Source: Ancylobacter oerskovii
GTDB lineage: Bacteria; Pseudomonadota; Alphaproteobacteria; Rhizobiales; Xanthobacteraceae
NCBI RefSeq assembly: GCF_018390555.1
Contig: NZ_JAHBGB010000002.1
Coordinates: 682,001-746,000 of the forward strand
Length of the DNA: 64,000 nucleotides
Direction: 5' to 3'
Position 1 is the stretch's first letter, and every line of letters begins with the position of its first letter. The position numbers and the translations under genes are program-made. Shown here piece by piece: positions 8,927 to 17,940 of this stretch. The notes under the pieces were generated by a model. The model was not told where the DNA came from. It did no database searches and saw only the letters and a program-made list of their open reading frames with translations.

Positions 8927-9636
8927 CGATTGGTCTCCCCTTCGGCGACCAGCCGGTCGCGCTCGGCATAGATGGCCTCGGAAGCGAGGCGGATGAAGTC
9001 GGCATCCGGCAAGCCCGGCGGCAGCGCCGGCAGGTAGCTGACGGTGACGGTGCCGGGATTGAGGGTGAAGCTGCGGCCCTTCCAGAACAGCCCGGCATCA
9101 TGGGCGACCGGCACCGCCGGCAGGCCGAGCGCCTTGTAGAGCAGGGCGACGCCGCGCTGGAACTCGGCGCGCTCATGCGGGCCGCGGCGCGTCCCTTCCG
9201 GGAAGATCAGGATGCTGCGGCCGGCCGCCACCGCCTCGCGGCCCTCGCGCAGCATCTTCTTCAGCGAGGAGGCGCCGCCGGCACGGTCGATGGCGATCAT
9301 CGGCGACTGCTTGAGGAACCAGCCGAACACCGGGATCCTGTAGAGCTCTTCCTTGAGCACGATGGCGACGTCCGGCACCAGCACCGCGAAGGCGATGGTC
9401 TCCCACGCCGACTGGTGGTTGGCGACATAGAGCGCCGGGCCCGCGGGGCGGTTCTGCCGGCCGATCTCGCGATAGCCGAGCCGGCCGACGCCTTTGAGGA
9501 TGGCGAGCACGCCGCGCGCCCAGAAGCGGGAGAAGGTGCGCACCCGCTCCGGCCGCTTCATCAGCGCCAGCACCGGCGCGGCGGGCGCGAGGAGCAGCGT
9601 CCACAGGACGAGCAGCGGCAGGAACAGGATGGACAT
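8923..9636 (-). CDS. plsC: 1-acyl-sn-glycerol-3-phosphate acyltransferase
   Basis: A 237-residue membrane-associated acyltransferase that makes phosphatidic acid from lysophosphatidic acid and acyl-ACP or acyl-CoA. An N-terminal hydrophobic helix is followed by the acyltransferase motif I NHQSAWET, where the usual HX4D is HX4E as in many proteobacterial members, and by motif III FPEGTRRG. It is the upstream gene of a pair with the FAD oxidoreductase, with overlapping stop and start codons. Confidence 0.85.
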   Translation of the reverse strand: MSILFLPLLVLWTLLLAPAAPVLALMKRPERVRTFSRFWARGVLAILKGVGRLGYREIGRQNRPAGPALYVANHQSAWETIAFAVLVPDVAIVLKEELYRIPVFGWFLKQSPMIAIDRAGGASSLKKMLREGREAVAAGRSILIFPEGTRRGPHERAEFQRGVALLYKALGLPAVPVAHDAGLFWKGRSFTLNPGTVTVSYLPALPPGLPDADFIRLASEAIYAERDRLVAEGETNR

Positions 9637-10321
9637 CGACTCTTCGACGGCGAAACGCGGGAACCGAACAAGCTAGTAGCAGAAGCCGGACGGGCGGGCG
9701 ACAGGCTGGCCGGGCATTGGTGCATCGGGCGTGAAGGATGGCGGGGCCGGGCTGCTGCCAAGTTCGGTTCCGGCAAGATCGAAACCGGAAACTCCGGCTT
9801 CGACGGAGAGATGCCCCCCGCAGCGGGTTGGTGAAGGGGACATCGGGAAGCGTCCAAGCCCCCTCACCCCACCCCTCTCCCCCACGGGGAGAGGGAGCCC
9901 GGCAGGCAACGGTGGAACCGTCGACGGACGACTTTTTCCTTTCCTCTCCCCGCCCGAACTCGGCTGCTTCCTTTCCTCTCACCACCCGAACCCGGCTGCC
10001 GGCGAGGTCGGTTCCGGCAAGGTCGAAACCGGGAACTCCGGCTTCGACGGGGAGGTGGCCCGCGCAGCGGGTCGGTGAGGACGATCGGGAAGCGTCCAAG
10101 CCCCCTCACCCCACCCCTCTCCGTCAACATCGGATCCATCCGATGTTGACCTCATTGAGTGCAGAACCCAGCAGCAGCCGGGTTCTGTGCGGGGAGAGGG
10201 AACCTCTCTTCTCTCCGCCGTGGTCCCGGCAGGCAACGGTGAAACCGGAAACATCCGGTTTCGACGGAGAGGGGGGCCGCGCGGCGGGTCGGTGAGGGCG
10301 CGCTTCGTTTGGCGGCCTCCC
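9637..10321. repeat. 685-base intergenic array of palindromic repeats
   Basis: I see no supportable gene. Two repeat types alternate. One has GGTTCCGGCAAG-TCGAAACCGG followed by a CGACGGAGAGG stretch (about 9767-9815, 10009-10052 and 10230-10272). The other has CCCCTCACCCCACCCCTCTCC with GGGGAGAGGGA and GCAGCGGGT-GGTGAGG (about 9820-9900, 10055-10125 and 10190-10300). A small inverted repeat around ATCGGAT...ATCCGAT lies at about 10129-10146. Third-party predictors may call spurious proteins here. Confidence 0.75.
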
Positions 10322-12034
10322 TCACCCTTCGATCAGCTCGAAGCGGTTCACGTCGAACAGGCCGAAATCGGTGATCTTCAGATGCGGGATCACCGGCAGC
10401 GGCAGGAAGGCCACCTGCAGGAAGGGCTCGGGCAGCACCACCCCGAGCGCCTTGGCCGCCCTGCGCAGCACCACCAGCGCGTCATGCACCTCCTCGAAGG
10501 AACGGTCCGACATCAGCCCGGCCACCGGCAGCGCCAGCTCGGCGGTCACTTCGCCGCCCTCAGCCACCACGAAGCCGCCGCGCAGCTCGATGAGCCGGTT
10601 CACCGCCACCGCCATGTCGGCATCGTCGACGCCGACGACGCAGATATTGTGGCTGTCATGGCCGACCGAGGAGGCGATGGCGCCGCGCTGCATGCCGAAG
10701 CCGTGCACGAAGCCGCGACCGATATTGCCGGAGCGGCCGTGCCGCTCGACCACGGCGACCTTCACCGCGTCCTGGACGAGATCCACCTGCTTGGCACCGC
10801 CCGCGATGGGCAGCTCCATGCTCAGATCCTCGGTGATGATGCGGCCCGGCACCACGCCGATGACGCGGGTGGCGGTGCGGTTGGAGGGGATGCGGAAGGT
10901 GCCGGCCTCGGTGCGCGCCGCCTTCACCGAATCGAGGCCGACGGCCGGCACGCTCCCCCGCGTGGCGAACAGTGCCGGCGTCACCGGCCGGCCGGCGGCG
11001 ATCACCTGCCGCACCGAGCATTGCGCGAGGTCGTCCACCAGCACGATGTCCGCCCGCCGGCCGGGCGCGATCAGCCCGCGATCGACGAGCCCGAAGGCAT
11101 TGGCGGCCGACAGGCTGGCGACGCGGTAGACGTGATGCAGCGGCGCGCCGTTCGCGATCGCCGTGCGGATCATGTAGTCGAGATGGCCTTCCTCGGCGAT
11201 GTCGAGCGGGTTGCGGTCGTCGGTGCAGAAGGCGAGATAGGCTGAGGTGTTCGCGTCGATCAGCGGGATCAGCGCGTGGAGGTCCTTCGACACCGAGCCC
11301 TCGCGGATGAGCACGTTCATGCCCTTCGCCAGCTTCTCGCGGCCCTCCTCCAGCGTCGTCGCCTCGTGCTCGGTGCGGATGCCGGCGGCGATGTAGCCGT
11401 TGAGGTCGCGCCCCGACAGCAAGGGGGCGTGGCCGTCTATGTGCCCGCCGGAGAAGGCGGCGAGCTTGTCGAGGCAGCCCGCGTCCTTGAACAGCACGCC
11501 GGGGAAATTCATGAACTCGGCGAGGCCGATGCCGGACGGGTCGCCGCGCAGCGCCATGAGGTCGGCGGCGGTGAGCTCGGCGCCGGCGGTCTCGAACCGG
11601 GTGGCCGGCACGCAGGAGGACAGCTGCACCCTGAGGTCCATCAGCGTGTGGCGGGCGCAGGCCTGGAAATAGCGGATGCCCTCGGTGCCCAGCACATTGG
11701 CGATCTCGTGCGGATCGCAAATCGCGGTGGTGACGCCGTGCGGCAGCACGCAGCGGTCGAACTCCAGCGGCGTGACCAGCGAGGATTCGACGTGCAGATG
11801 CGTGTCGATGAAGCCGGGGACGGCGAAGAGGCCGGCGCCGTCGATCTCGGTGGCGCCCTCATAGGTGGCGTGGGTGCCGACGATGCGGTCGCCGCAGACG
11901 GCGATGTCGGTCGGCGTGATCGCGCCGGTGACGACATCGAGCAGCCGGACGCCCTTGATGACGAGATCGGCCGGGACGATGCCGCGGCCCTGGTCGATGA
12001 AGCGGGCGATCTCGTCGCGGCTGGCGGGAGTCAT
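10322..12034 (-). CDS. ade: Adenine deaminase
   Basis: A 570-residue metal-dependent amidohydrolase converting adenine to hypoxanthine and ammonia. The metal ligands of the first cluster are in [33 protein letters not shown] and FCTDDR follow in family order, and the C-terminus is [13 protein letters not shown]. The start at 12034 has a strong GAGGAGA; the frame runs further upstream only through repeat DNA. It is monocistronic between two repeat blocks, with a role in purine salvage or nitrogen supply. Confidence 0.92.
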   Translation of the reverse strand: MTPASRDEIARFIDQGRGIVPADLVIKGVRLLDVVTGAITPTDIAVCGDRIVGTHATYEGATEIDGAGLFAVPGFIDTHLHVESSLVTPLEFDRCVLPHGVTTAICDPHEIANVLGTEGIRYFQACARHTLMDLRVQLSSCVPATRFETAGAELTAADLMALRGDPSGIGLAEFMNFPGVLFKDAGCLDKLAAFSGGHIDGHAPLLSGRDLNGYIAAGIRTEHEATTLEEGREKLAKGMNVLIREGSVSKDLHALIPLIDANTSAYLAFCTDDRNPLDIAEEGHLDYMIRTAIANGAPLHHVYRVASLSAANAFGLVDRGLIAPGRRADIVLVDDLAQCSVRQVIAAGRPVTPALFATRGSVPAVGLDSVKAARTEAGTFRIPSNRTATRVIGVVPGRIITEDLSMELPIAGGAKQVDLVQDAVKVAVVERHGRSGNIGRGFVHGFGMQRGAIASSVGHDSHNICVVGVDDADMAVAVNRLIELRGGFVVAEGGEVTAELALPVAGLMSDRSFEEVHDALVVLRRAAKALGVVLPEPFLQVAFLPLPVIPHLKITDFGLFDVNRFELIEG

Positions 12035-12324
12035 GCGGGTTCTCCTCAGGAGCTGGCTCTCAGATTTCCTCCCCCCGATCGGGGGGTGGGTCGGCGAGAG
12101 GCGAACGATCGGGACGCGAAGAAGACCCCTCACCCTACCCTCTCCCCAACGGGGAGAGGGAGAAAAGGTACCGCCCCGACGGGGAGAGGGAAGAAAGGGG
12201 CCGCGCTTCCGGGAAAGGGGAAAAAGGTGCCGCCCGACGGGGAGAGGGAAGAAAGGGCCGCCCCTCCCGGGAAAGGGGAAAAAGGTGCCGCGTTTCCCTT
12301 GTGGCGGGGCCGAAAAGGCGGCCC
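12035..12324. repeat. Repeat block upstream of ade, including a ~59-base tandem unit
   Basis: This stretch holds no gene. At 12119-12160 is a CCCCTCACC...GGGGAGAGGG element. From about 12167 to 12284 a unit of 58-59 bases (GGTGCCGCCCGACGGGGAGA followed by GGAAGAAAGG and GGGAAAGGGGAAAAA) occurs twice in tandem, with a partial third copy. Confidence 0.7.
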
Positions 12325-13275
12325 TCACGCGCTGGCGGCGTTCAGGCGGTCGATGTCGCCGCCGGTCAGCTTCAGCTCCGCCGCCTTGAGGAGGTCGCCG
12401 AGTTGCTCGGGCTTCGAGGCGCTGGCGATGGCGGCGGTGACGGAGGGGCGCGCCATCACCCAGGCGAGCGCCACCTGGGTGGGGTTGGCGCCATGGGCGG
12501 CGGCCACCGCGTCGAGGGCGGCGAGGATGCGCAGGCCGCGCTCGTTGAGATATTTGCTGACGTTCTCCTGGCCGCGCACGCTCTTGCCGGCGTCTTCCGG
12601 CGAGCGGTACTTGCCGGTGAGGAAGCCGGCCGCCAGCGAGAAATAGGTGATGACGCCGAGGCCGTTGGCCCGGCACACCGGCTCGATGTCGGTCTCGTAG
12701 GCGGCGCGCGCGCAGAGATTATATTCCGGCTGGATGGTCGCGTAGCGCGGTAGCTGCTCGCGGGCGCTCACCGCCAGCGCGTCGAACAGGCGCTGGCCGG
12801 TGAGGTTCGAGGCGCCGACCAGCCGCACCTTGCCGGCCTTGATCAGCGCGTCATAGGCGCCGAGCACTTCCTCGAAGGGGGTCTCGGCATCGTCCCAATG
12901 CGACTGGTAGAGGTCGATATGGTCGGTCTGCAGCCGCTTCAGCGAGGCTTCCGCCGCCTCGGCGATGTAGTCGGCCTTCAGGCACACCCTGCCGCGGCCC
13001 ATATCGGCGCCGACCTTGGTGGCGAGCACGATCCTGTCGCGATTGCCGCGCGCCTTCATCCACTTGCCGATGATGGTCTCGGATTCGCCGCCGACATGGC
13101 CGGGCGCCCAGCGCGAATAGACGTCGGCGGTGTCGATGAAGTTGAAGCCGGCGGCGAGGAGTTCGTCGAGCAGGCGGAAGCTCGTGGCCTCGTCGGCGGT
13201 CCAGCCGAACACGTTGCCGCCGAAGCACAGCGGCGGCACGAGGATGTCGGAGCGGCCGAGACGGCGAAGTTCCAT
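12325..13275 (-). CDS. Aldo/keto reductase
   Basis: A 316-residue NADPH-dependent AKR of the Tas/YhdN-like branch: it begins [20 protein letters not shown], with [12 protein letters not shown] (catalytic Asp and Tyr), [22 protein letters not shown] and a C-terminal [16 protein letters not shown] cofactor segment. The start at 13275 is supported by AGGAGA 8 bases upstream; a 12-residue upstream extension is possible but unlike the family. Substrate unknown. Confidence 0.87.
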   Translation of the reverse strand: MELRRLGRSDILVPPLCFGGNVFGWTADEATSFRLLDELLAAGFNFIDTADVYSRWAPGHVGGESETIIGKWMKARGNRDRIVLATKVGADMGRGRVCLKADYIAEAAEASLKRLQTDHIDLYQSHWDDAETPFEEVLGAYDALIKAGKVRLVGASNLTGQRLFDALAVSAREQLPRYATIQPEYNLCARAAYETDIEPVCRANGLGVITYFSLAAGFLTGKYRSPEDAGKSVRGQENVSKYLNERGLRILAALDAVAAAHGANPTQVALAWVMARPSVTAAIASASKPEQLGDLLKAAELKLTGGDIDRLNAASA

Positions 13276-13403
13276 GGGGCGGTCTCCTGCGAAGGCGGCA
13301 ATGCCGGCCATGCGGTGAAGATTCGACGGCAGAATTCGGCGGCAGTCTAGACAAGACGCGCGGACGGGGAACCACCCGCCGATTGTTCTTTAGGCGGCGG
13401 GCG

Positions 13404-14291
13404 TTACAGCAGGATCATGTCCACCGGCTGCGGCAGCTCGGGCAGGTCCGTCTCGCCCAGCGCCTCGCGCAGGTTGATCTCGACGGTGCTGGCGATGGCG
13501 GCGATCGGCACCGCATTGGGGCGGGTGCCGAACGGCTCCTCCATCTCGGAGCTGAGCGAATCCAGCCCGAAGAAGGTGTAGGCGACCAGCCCGGTGACGA
13601 AGGGCGTGCCCCAGCCCAGCACGTCGGCGAAGCCGAAGGGCAGCAGCAGGCAGAACAGATAGGCGGTGCGGTGCAGCAGCAGCGTGTAGCCGAACGGCAC
13701 CGGCGTGGCGCGCAGCCGCTCGCAGGCGGTGGCAGCCCGGCTGAGATCGGCCAGGCTTCCGTCGAGAAGCGAGAACTCGACGTCGGAGACGAGACCCGCC
13801 GCCCGTGCCCCGGCGAGCCCGGCCCCGGCCTCGCGCAGCACCGCATCGACCGGGAAGCGGCTGCCGTGGCCGGCGGCGGCGCGCGCCGGGGCGCGCAGCT
13901 CGGCCTCCAGCAGGCGGATGAAGACGATGAGCCGGCCGAGCAGCGCATGGCGCGCGGCCGCCCCCACCTCGCCGCGCGCTTCCAGCAGCAGGCTGCGGCG
14001 GGCGATGTCGCGGGTGGCGGCCAGCATGCCGCCCCATTGCTTGCGGGCCTCCCACCAGCGGTCGTAGCAGGCGCTGTTGCGGAAGCCGAGGAACACCGAC
14101 AGCGAGATGCCGATCAGCGCGAAGGGCATGCCGTCCAGCGTCGGCACCAGGCCGGGGCGCAGCGCATGGCCGGCGACGATGAGCGTCGACAGCCCCATGA
14201 CGAAGACAAGCTGCGGCCAGATCCGCTGCAGCACCGAGCTGCGCAGGATGAAGAACAGCTCCAGCAGGCTGGGATGGTTTCGGACGATCAT
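13404..14291 (-). CDS. Bestrophin family ion channel protein
   Basis: This 295-residue integral membrane protein belongs to the bacterial bestrophin/UPF0187 (YneE) family: the N-terminal RNHPSLLELFFILRSSVLQRIWPQ is followed by FLGFRNSACYDRWWEARKQWG, and later by GWGTPFVTGLVAYTFFGLDSLSSEMEEPFG, the conserved acidic segment. Homologues form pentameric anion or cation channels in the inner membrane. It is the last of a minus-strand run but is not evidently cotranscribed with the DeoR regulator about 100 bases upstream. Confidence 0.88.
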   Translation of the reverse strand: MIVRNHPSLLELFFILRSSVLQRIWPQLVFVMGLSTLIVAGHALRPGLVPTLDGMPFALIGISLSVFLGFRNSACYDRWWEARKQWGGMLAATRDIARRSLLLEARGEVGAAARHALLGRLIVFIRLLEAELRAPARAAAGHGSRFPVDAVLREAGAGLAGARAAGLVSDVEFSLLDGSLADLSRAATACERLRATPVPFGYTLLLHRTAYLFCLLLPFGFADVLGWGTPFVTGLVAYTFFGLDSLSSEMEEPFGTRPNAVPIAAIASTVEINLREALGETDLPELPQPVDMILL

Positions 14292-14388
14292 GCAGGGCTT
14301 CCCGGCCGTAGGATCACCGCCGGGCCGGCCCCGGACCGGCCGCGCGCAGGCCGGACGAGCCTAACCCGCGGCCGGAGCCGACGGAAGC

Positions 14389-15174
14389 TCAGAACGCCTC
14401 CTCGTCGGCGCCGCCGACCTCGATCAGCTCCACCTGGCCGCGGGCGCACACGTCGCGCAGCAGCGGCGAGGACACCGCATCGGTGACGAAGGTGTCGATC
14501 TCGTCGATATGGCCGATGCGCACCGGCGCCGAGCGCTCGAGCTTGGAACGGTCCGCCACCAGGATCACCTGCCGGGCATTGTCGATGATGGCGCGCGCCA
14601 CCTGCACCTCGCGATAGTCGAAATCGAGCAGGGTGCCGTCCTCCTCGATCGCCGAGGCGCCGATCACCGCATAGTCGACGCGGAACTGGCGCACGAAATC
14701 CACCGCCGAGGAGCCGATCACCGCGCCGTCGGCATGGCGCACCGGGCCGCCGGCCATGATCAGCTCGATGGTCGGGTGACGGTAGAGCTCGGTGGCGACG
14801 TTGAGGTTGTTGGTGATGACCAGCAGGTCCTCGTGATTGCCGAGCGCGCGGGCCACCTCCTCGGTGGTGGTGCCGATATTGATGAACAGCGAGGCGCGGT
14901 TCGGCACGATGTTGGCCGCCGCCTCGGCGATGGCGCGCTTGGCGCCCTGCGCCATCACCCGGCGGGCCTCATAGGCGAGGTTCTCCACCCCCGAGGCCAC
15001 CACCGCGCCGCCATGCACGCGCGACATCAGCCGCCGCACGCACAGATCGTTGAGGTCCTTGCGGATGGTCTGCGGCGAGACATCGAAACGGGAGGACAGG
15101 TCCTCGACGCTGACCCGCCCCTGGGCGCGGGCGAGCATCAATATGTCCTGCTGGCGCGAGGAAATGGCGTTCAT
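14389..15174 (-). CDS. DeoR/GlpR family transcriptional regulator
   Basis: A 261-residue regulator. The N-terminal HTH (RQQDILMLARAQGRVSVEDL, SPQTIRKDLNDL) is followed by the DeoR sugar-phosphate sensor domain (ANIVPNRASLFINIGTTTEEVAR, IMAGGPVRHADGAVIGSSAV, ILVADRSKLERSA). It most resembles GlpR-type repressors that sense phosphorylated sugars or polyols. No sugar catabolic operon is next to it, so its target lies outside the window or is not obvious. Confidence 0.87.
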   Translation of the reverse strand: MNAISSRQQDILMLARAQGRVSVEDLSSRFDVSPQTIRKDLNDLCVRRLMSRVHGGAVVASGVENLAYEARRVMAQGAKRAIAEAAANIVPNRASLFINIGTTTEEVARALGNHEDLLVITNNLNVATELYRHPTIELIMAGGPVRHADGAVIGSSAVDFVRQFRVDYAVIGASAIEEDGTLLDFDYREVQVARAIIDNARQVILVADRSKLERSAPVRIGHIDEIDTFVTDAVSSPLLRDVCARGQVELIEVGGADEEAF

Positions 15175-15282
15175 TGTCGTTGGCCCCGCAAAGTCCCGCC
15201 CGCCGCCGGCGCGGCGACAGGCAGCCCGGCGAGGATTCGCGGTGATCCTGCACCATCGCCCGCCCCGACCGCAAACAAACCC

Positions 15283-16737
15283 TTAGCTGCGCTGCAACAT
15301 CCGGCGCGGCCGCAGCGCCGCGGCCCAAGCCTCCAGCGCCCGCAGATCGGCTTTGCCGCCGGCGGTGCGCGGCCACTCGTCCCGCGCGAGAAAGCGGCGC
15401 GGCAGCTTGGCGGCCGGCAGATGCCGCCGGCAATGGGCGCGCAGGCCGGCGAGGTCGGCGGCGCCGGGACCGCGCAGCACCGCCACCAGCTCGATGCCGC
15501 GCAGCGGATCCGGCAGGCCGAACACCGCGGCCTCGAGGATGCCCGGCGCGCCCGCCAGCACCGCCTCGATCTCCTCCGGGTAGACGTTGAGGCCCGATGT
15601 CACCAGCATGCGCTTCTCGCGCCCGGCGAGGGTGAGGTAGCCGGCGGCATCGAGGCAGCCATGGTCGCCAATGGTGAGATGGCCGCCGTCGCGCCGCGCC
15701 TCCTCGCCGCCGCCGCAGGCATAGCCGTCGAACAGCATGGAACCGGCCACCCAGATGGTGCCGGTGGCGCCGGGCGGCAGATCGCGCCCGGCGGCGTCGC
15801 GTATGACGAGATCGACCCCCGGCGCGGCGCGGCCGACCGAGCCCGGCGGCACCGCCTCGCCCGGTCGCGTCAGGGTGATGAAGCTCGTCTCCGAGGCGCC
15901 GTAGAACTCGGCGATGCCCGCGCGGGGAAAGGCGGCGGCGACGAGGGCGCGGGTCTGCGGGCGCCATTTGGCGCCGCTGATCAGGATCAGCCGCACGCCC
16001 GGCAGCACGACGCCCTCCTCGACGGCGGCGCGGGCCAGCATCTGCAGCTGCGTCGGCGTCGCATAGAGCGCGGTGACGCCGTGCCGGACGATCGCCTCCA
16101 GCGCCCGCTGCGGATGGAACAGGCGCAGCATCACCGCCATGGCGCCGATGTGGAGCGCGTGCACCACGCCATAGAGATGCAGCGAGGCCGACAGGCCGCC
16201 CGGCGCGAGGATGACGTCGTCGGGCGTCAGGCCGAACGCCTGCTCGCTGACGGCGAAGCTGTCGATCCAGGAGCGGTGATTGCGCCGGTAGCCCTTGGGC
16301 AGGCCGGTCGAGCCGGAGGTGAAGCCGACATAGAACGGATCGGCCGGCCGCGGACCGGGCGGCGGCGTGCCCGCCGGATCGGCCGGCTCCGTCTCGTCGG
16401 CCCAGGTCAAAGCGGGGGCGAGCGCGGCGTCGACGGCGGCACGGTAGGGAGGCGGCCAGGCGGGGTCATAGACCAGCGCCTGCCGGCCGGCGACGGCACA
16501 GGCAAAGAAGGCGGCGGCGAGCGCCGGGCTGTTGCCCATGGCGAGCGCGATGCCGGCGCCCGGCGGAGAGCGGCGGGCGAGATCGGCGGCGCGGCGCGCC
16601 ACCCGTTCGGCGAAGGCGGCGCGGGCGAGCACCTCCTCGCCGCAGGCCAGCGCCGGGCGATCCGGCGCCTGCCGGGCCAGCGCCGCCAGACGGTCGCCGA
16701 TGGTGCGGTCCATCGCGGGATCTTCGGTAGTGTGCAT
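15283..16737 (-). CDS. AMP-dependent acyl-CoA synthetase associated with the biotin transport operon
   Basis: A 484-residue adenylate-forming ligase. The P-loop FTSGSTGLPKG is near residue 148. YGASETS is followed by the REKRMLVTSGLNVYPEEIE hinge, and a C-terminal PRTAGGKADL carries the catalytic Lys. It would activate a carboxylic acid to its acyl-CoA. ATG 16713 (MDRTIGDRL) is an equally plausible start. It lies 37-61 bases downstream of bioY in the same direction, so it is probably part of the bio operon. Activation of a biotin precursor or degradation product is conceivable, but the substrate cannot be read from the sequence. Confidence 0.8.
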   Translation of the reverse strand: MHTTEDPAMDRTIGDRLAALARQAPDRPALACGEEVLARAAFAERVARRAADLARRSPPGAGIALAMGNSPALAAAFFACAVAGRQALVYDPAWPPPYRAAVDAALAPALTWADETEPADPAGTPPPGPRPADPFYVGFTSGSTGLPKGYRRNHRSWIDSFAVSEQAFGLTPDDVILAPGGLSASLHLYGVVHALHIGAMAVMLRLFHPQRALEAIVRHGVTALYATPTQLQMLARAAVEEGVVLPGVRLILISGAKWRPQTRALVAAAFPRAGIAEFYGASETSFITLTRPGEAVPPGSVGRAAPGVDLVIRDAAGRDLPPGATGTIWVAGSMLFDGYACGGGEEARRDGGHLTIGDHGCLDAAGYLTLAGREKRMLVTSGLNVYPEEIEAVLAGAPGILEAAVFGLPDPLRGIELVAVLRGPGAADLAGLRAHCRRHLPAAKLPRRFLARDEWPRTAGGKADLRALEAWAAALRPRRMLQRS

Positions 16738-16774
16738 GGCCGTCGCGAACCGGAATCCGCTCCGCTCGAATGCG

Positions 16775-17332
16775 CTAGCGGGCGCGGGAGAGCAGCGCCT
16801 CCGGCATGCCGCGCGCCACGGTCTGCGCCACCAGCGCGGTGAGCACCGCCTTGAGCGTGTCGCCGGGAATGAAGATCAGGCAGGCCTTGGCGGCGTCGAC
16901 GAGCGAGAGATCGGTCTTCAGCGCCATGCCGGCGATGCCGAAGGCGTAGAGCACCACGATGCCGCCGACCACCGAGGCGATCAGCGCCGAGGCGAACACC
17001 GCATGGGCGCGCAGGAGGCTCATCAGCGCGCCGGCGACGAAGGCCGCCGCCACCCAGCCGAAGATGAAGCCGGCCGAGGGGGTGAAGAACACGCCGAGGC
17101 CGCCGCGCCCGCCGGCAAGGATCGGCGCGCCCAGCGCCACCACGAAGAGGACCAGCAGGATCGACAGCGCGCCGCGCTTCGCCCCCAGCATCACGCCGGC
17201 CAGCATCGCCCCCATGCTCTGGGCGGTGATCGGCACGCCGCCGGCGATCGGCAGGTCGAATTTCGGCATCAGCCCCAGCACGGCGAAGATCGCGGCATAG
17301 AGGGCGATCTGCACGAGCGCGCGGTCCTTCAT
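16775..17332 (-). CDS. bioY: Biotin transporter BioY (S-component)
   Basis: This 185-residue protein with about six membrane helices is the substrate-binding S-component of an ECF-type biotin importer. Family marks include the opening ALYAAIFAVLGLMPKFDLP, PITAQSMGAMLAGVMLG, the PSAGFIFGWV segment and IPGDTLKAVLTALVA near the end. Its ATG overlaps the bioN stop as ATGA. It acts with BioM and BioN in the inner membrane. Biotin uptake would support the biotin-dependent carboxylase genes at the end of the window. Confidence 0.93.
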   Translation of the reverse strand: MKDRALVQIALYAAIFAVLGLMPKFDLPIAGGVPITAQSMGAMLAGVMLGAKRGALSILLVLFVVALGAPILAGGRGGLGVFFTPSAGFIFGWVAAAFVAGALMSLLRAHAVFASALIASVVGGIVVLYAFGIAGMALKTDLSLVDAAKACLIFIPGDTLKAVLTALVAQTVARGMPEALLSRAR

Positions 17333-17940
17333 CGGCGTGGTCCTTTCGGTGCGCCGCCGCGGGCGGCGAGCGCCTCGGCGGTGTGATGCGACAGTCTCAG
17401 CGTCTGGATACAGAAGGGCGCGAGCAGGCGCCAGCCGCCGCGCCGGCCGGTGCGGGCGCGCCAGCTCTCGTTCAGCGCCTCCCACAGCGCGAAGAGCAGC
17501 GGCACGAAGCGCAGCATCATCGCCACCATCAGCGCCACCGCGCGGGGCGACAGGCCGAACAGGGCGAGGGGACGCAGGATCGGCTCCACCGCATCCATCA
17601 TGTCGTCCATGCGGGTGGTCATGGTGACGGCATTGGCGAGGAGGATCATGGCGAGGAGGCGCAGCGCCATGGCGATGCCCGCCGCGAGGCTGCCGGTCCA
17701 CCAATGCAGCCCGACGAGGAGGACGAGCAGCGGGATCATCGGGCGCAGCAGCACCACCTGCCGCAGCGCCGCGCGGCCGAGGCTGACATAGAGCGCGAGC
17801 ACCGCCGCCAGCAGGCCGCCCATCAGCGGCAGGCTGTCGAAGGGGGTGACGAGCAGGCTGACCAGCGCCAGCGCCAGCAGCTTCCAGCCGGCGGGGACGG
17901 CGTGCGCCCAGGTGCGCTCGCCGAGATAGAGCGAGATCAA
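17329..17940 (-). CDS. bioN: Energy-coupling factor transmembrane protein BioN (EcfT)
   Basis: A 203-residue EcfT-type membrane component with several hydrophobic helices and the C-terminal charged coupling region containing ALNESWRARTGRRG and the AEALAARGG motif that contacts the ATPase. The start is TTG at 17940, overlapping the bioM stop as TTGA; the translation ISLYLGERTWAHAVPAG matches the usual BioN N-terminus, so this uncommon start is favoured. It couples BioM ATP hydrolysis to BioY. Confidence 0.88.
   Translation of the reverse strand: MISLYLGERTWAHAVPAGWKLLALALVSLLVTPFDSLPLMGGLLAAVLALYVSLGRAALRQVVLLRPMIPLLVLLVGLHWWTGSLAAGIAMALRLLAMILLANAVTMTTRMDDMMDAVEPILRPLALFGLSPRAVALMVAMMLRFVPLLFALWEALNESWRARTGRRGGWRLLAPFCIQTLRLSHHTAEALAARGGAPKGPRR

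Noticed and set aside
9660..10320. Small open frames between plsC and ade
   Set aside because: All derive from palindromic repeat elements.
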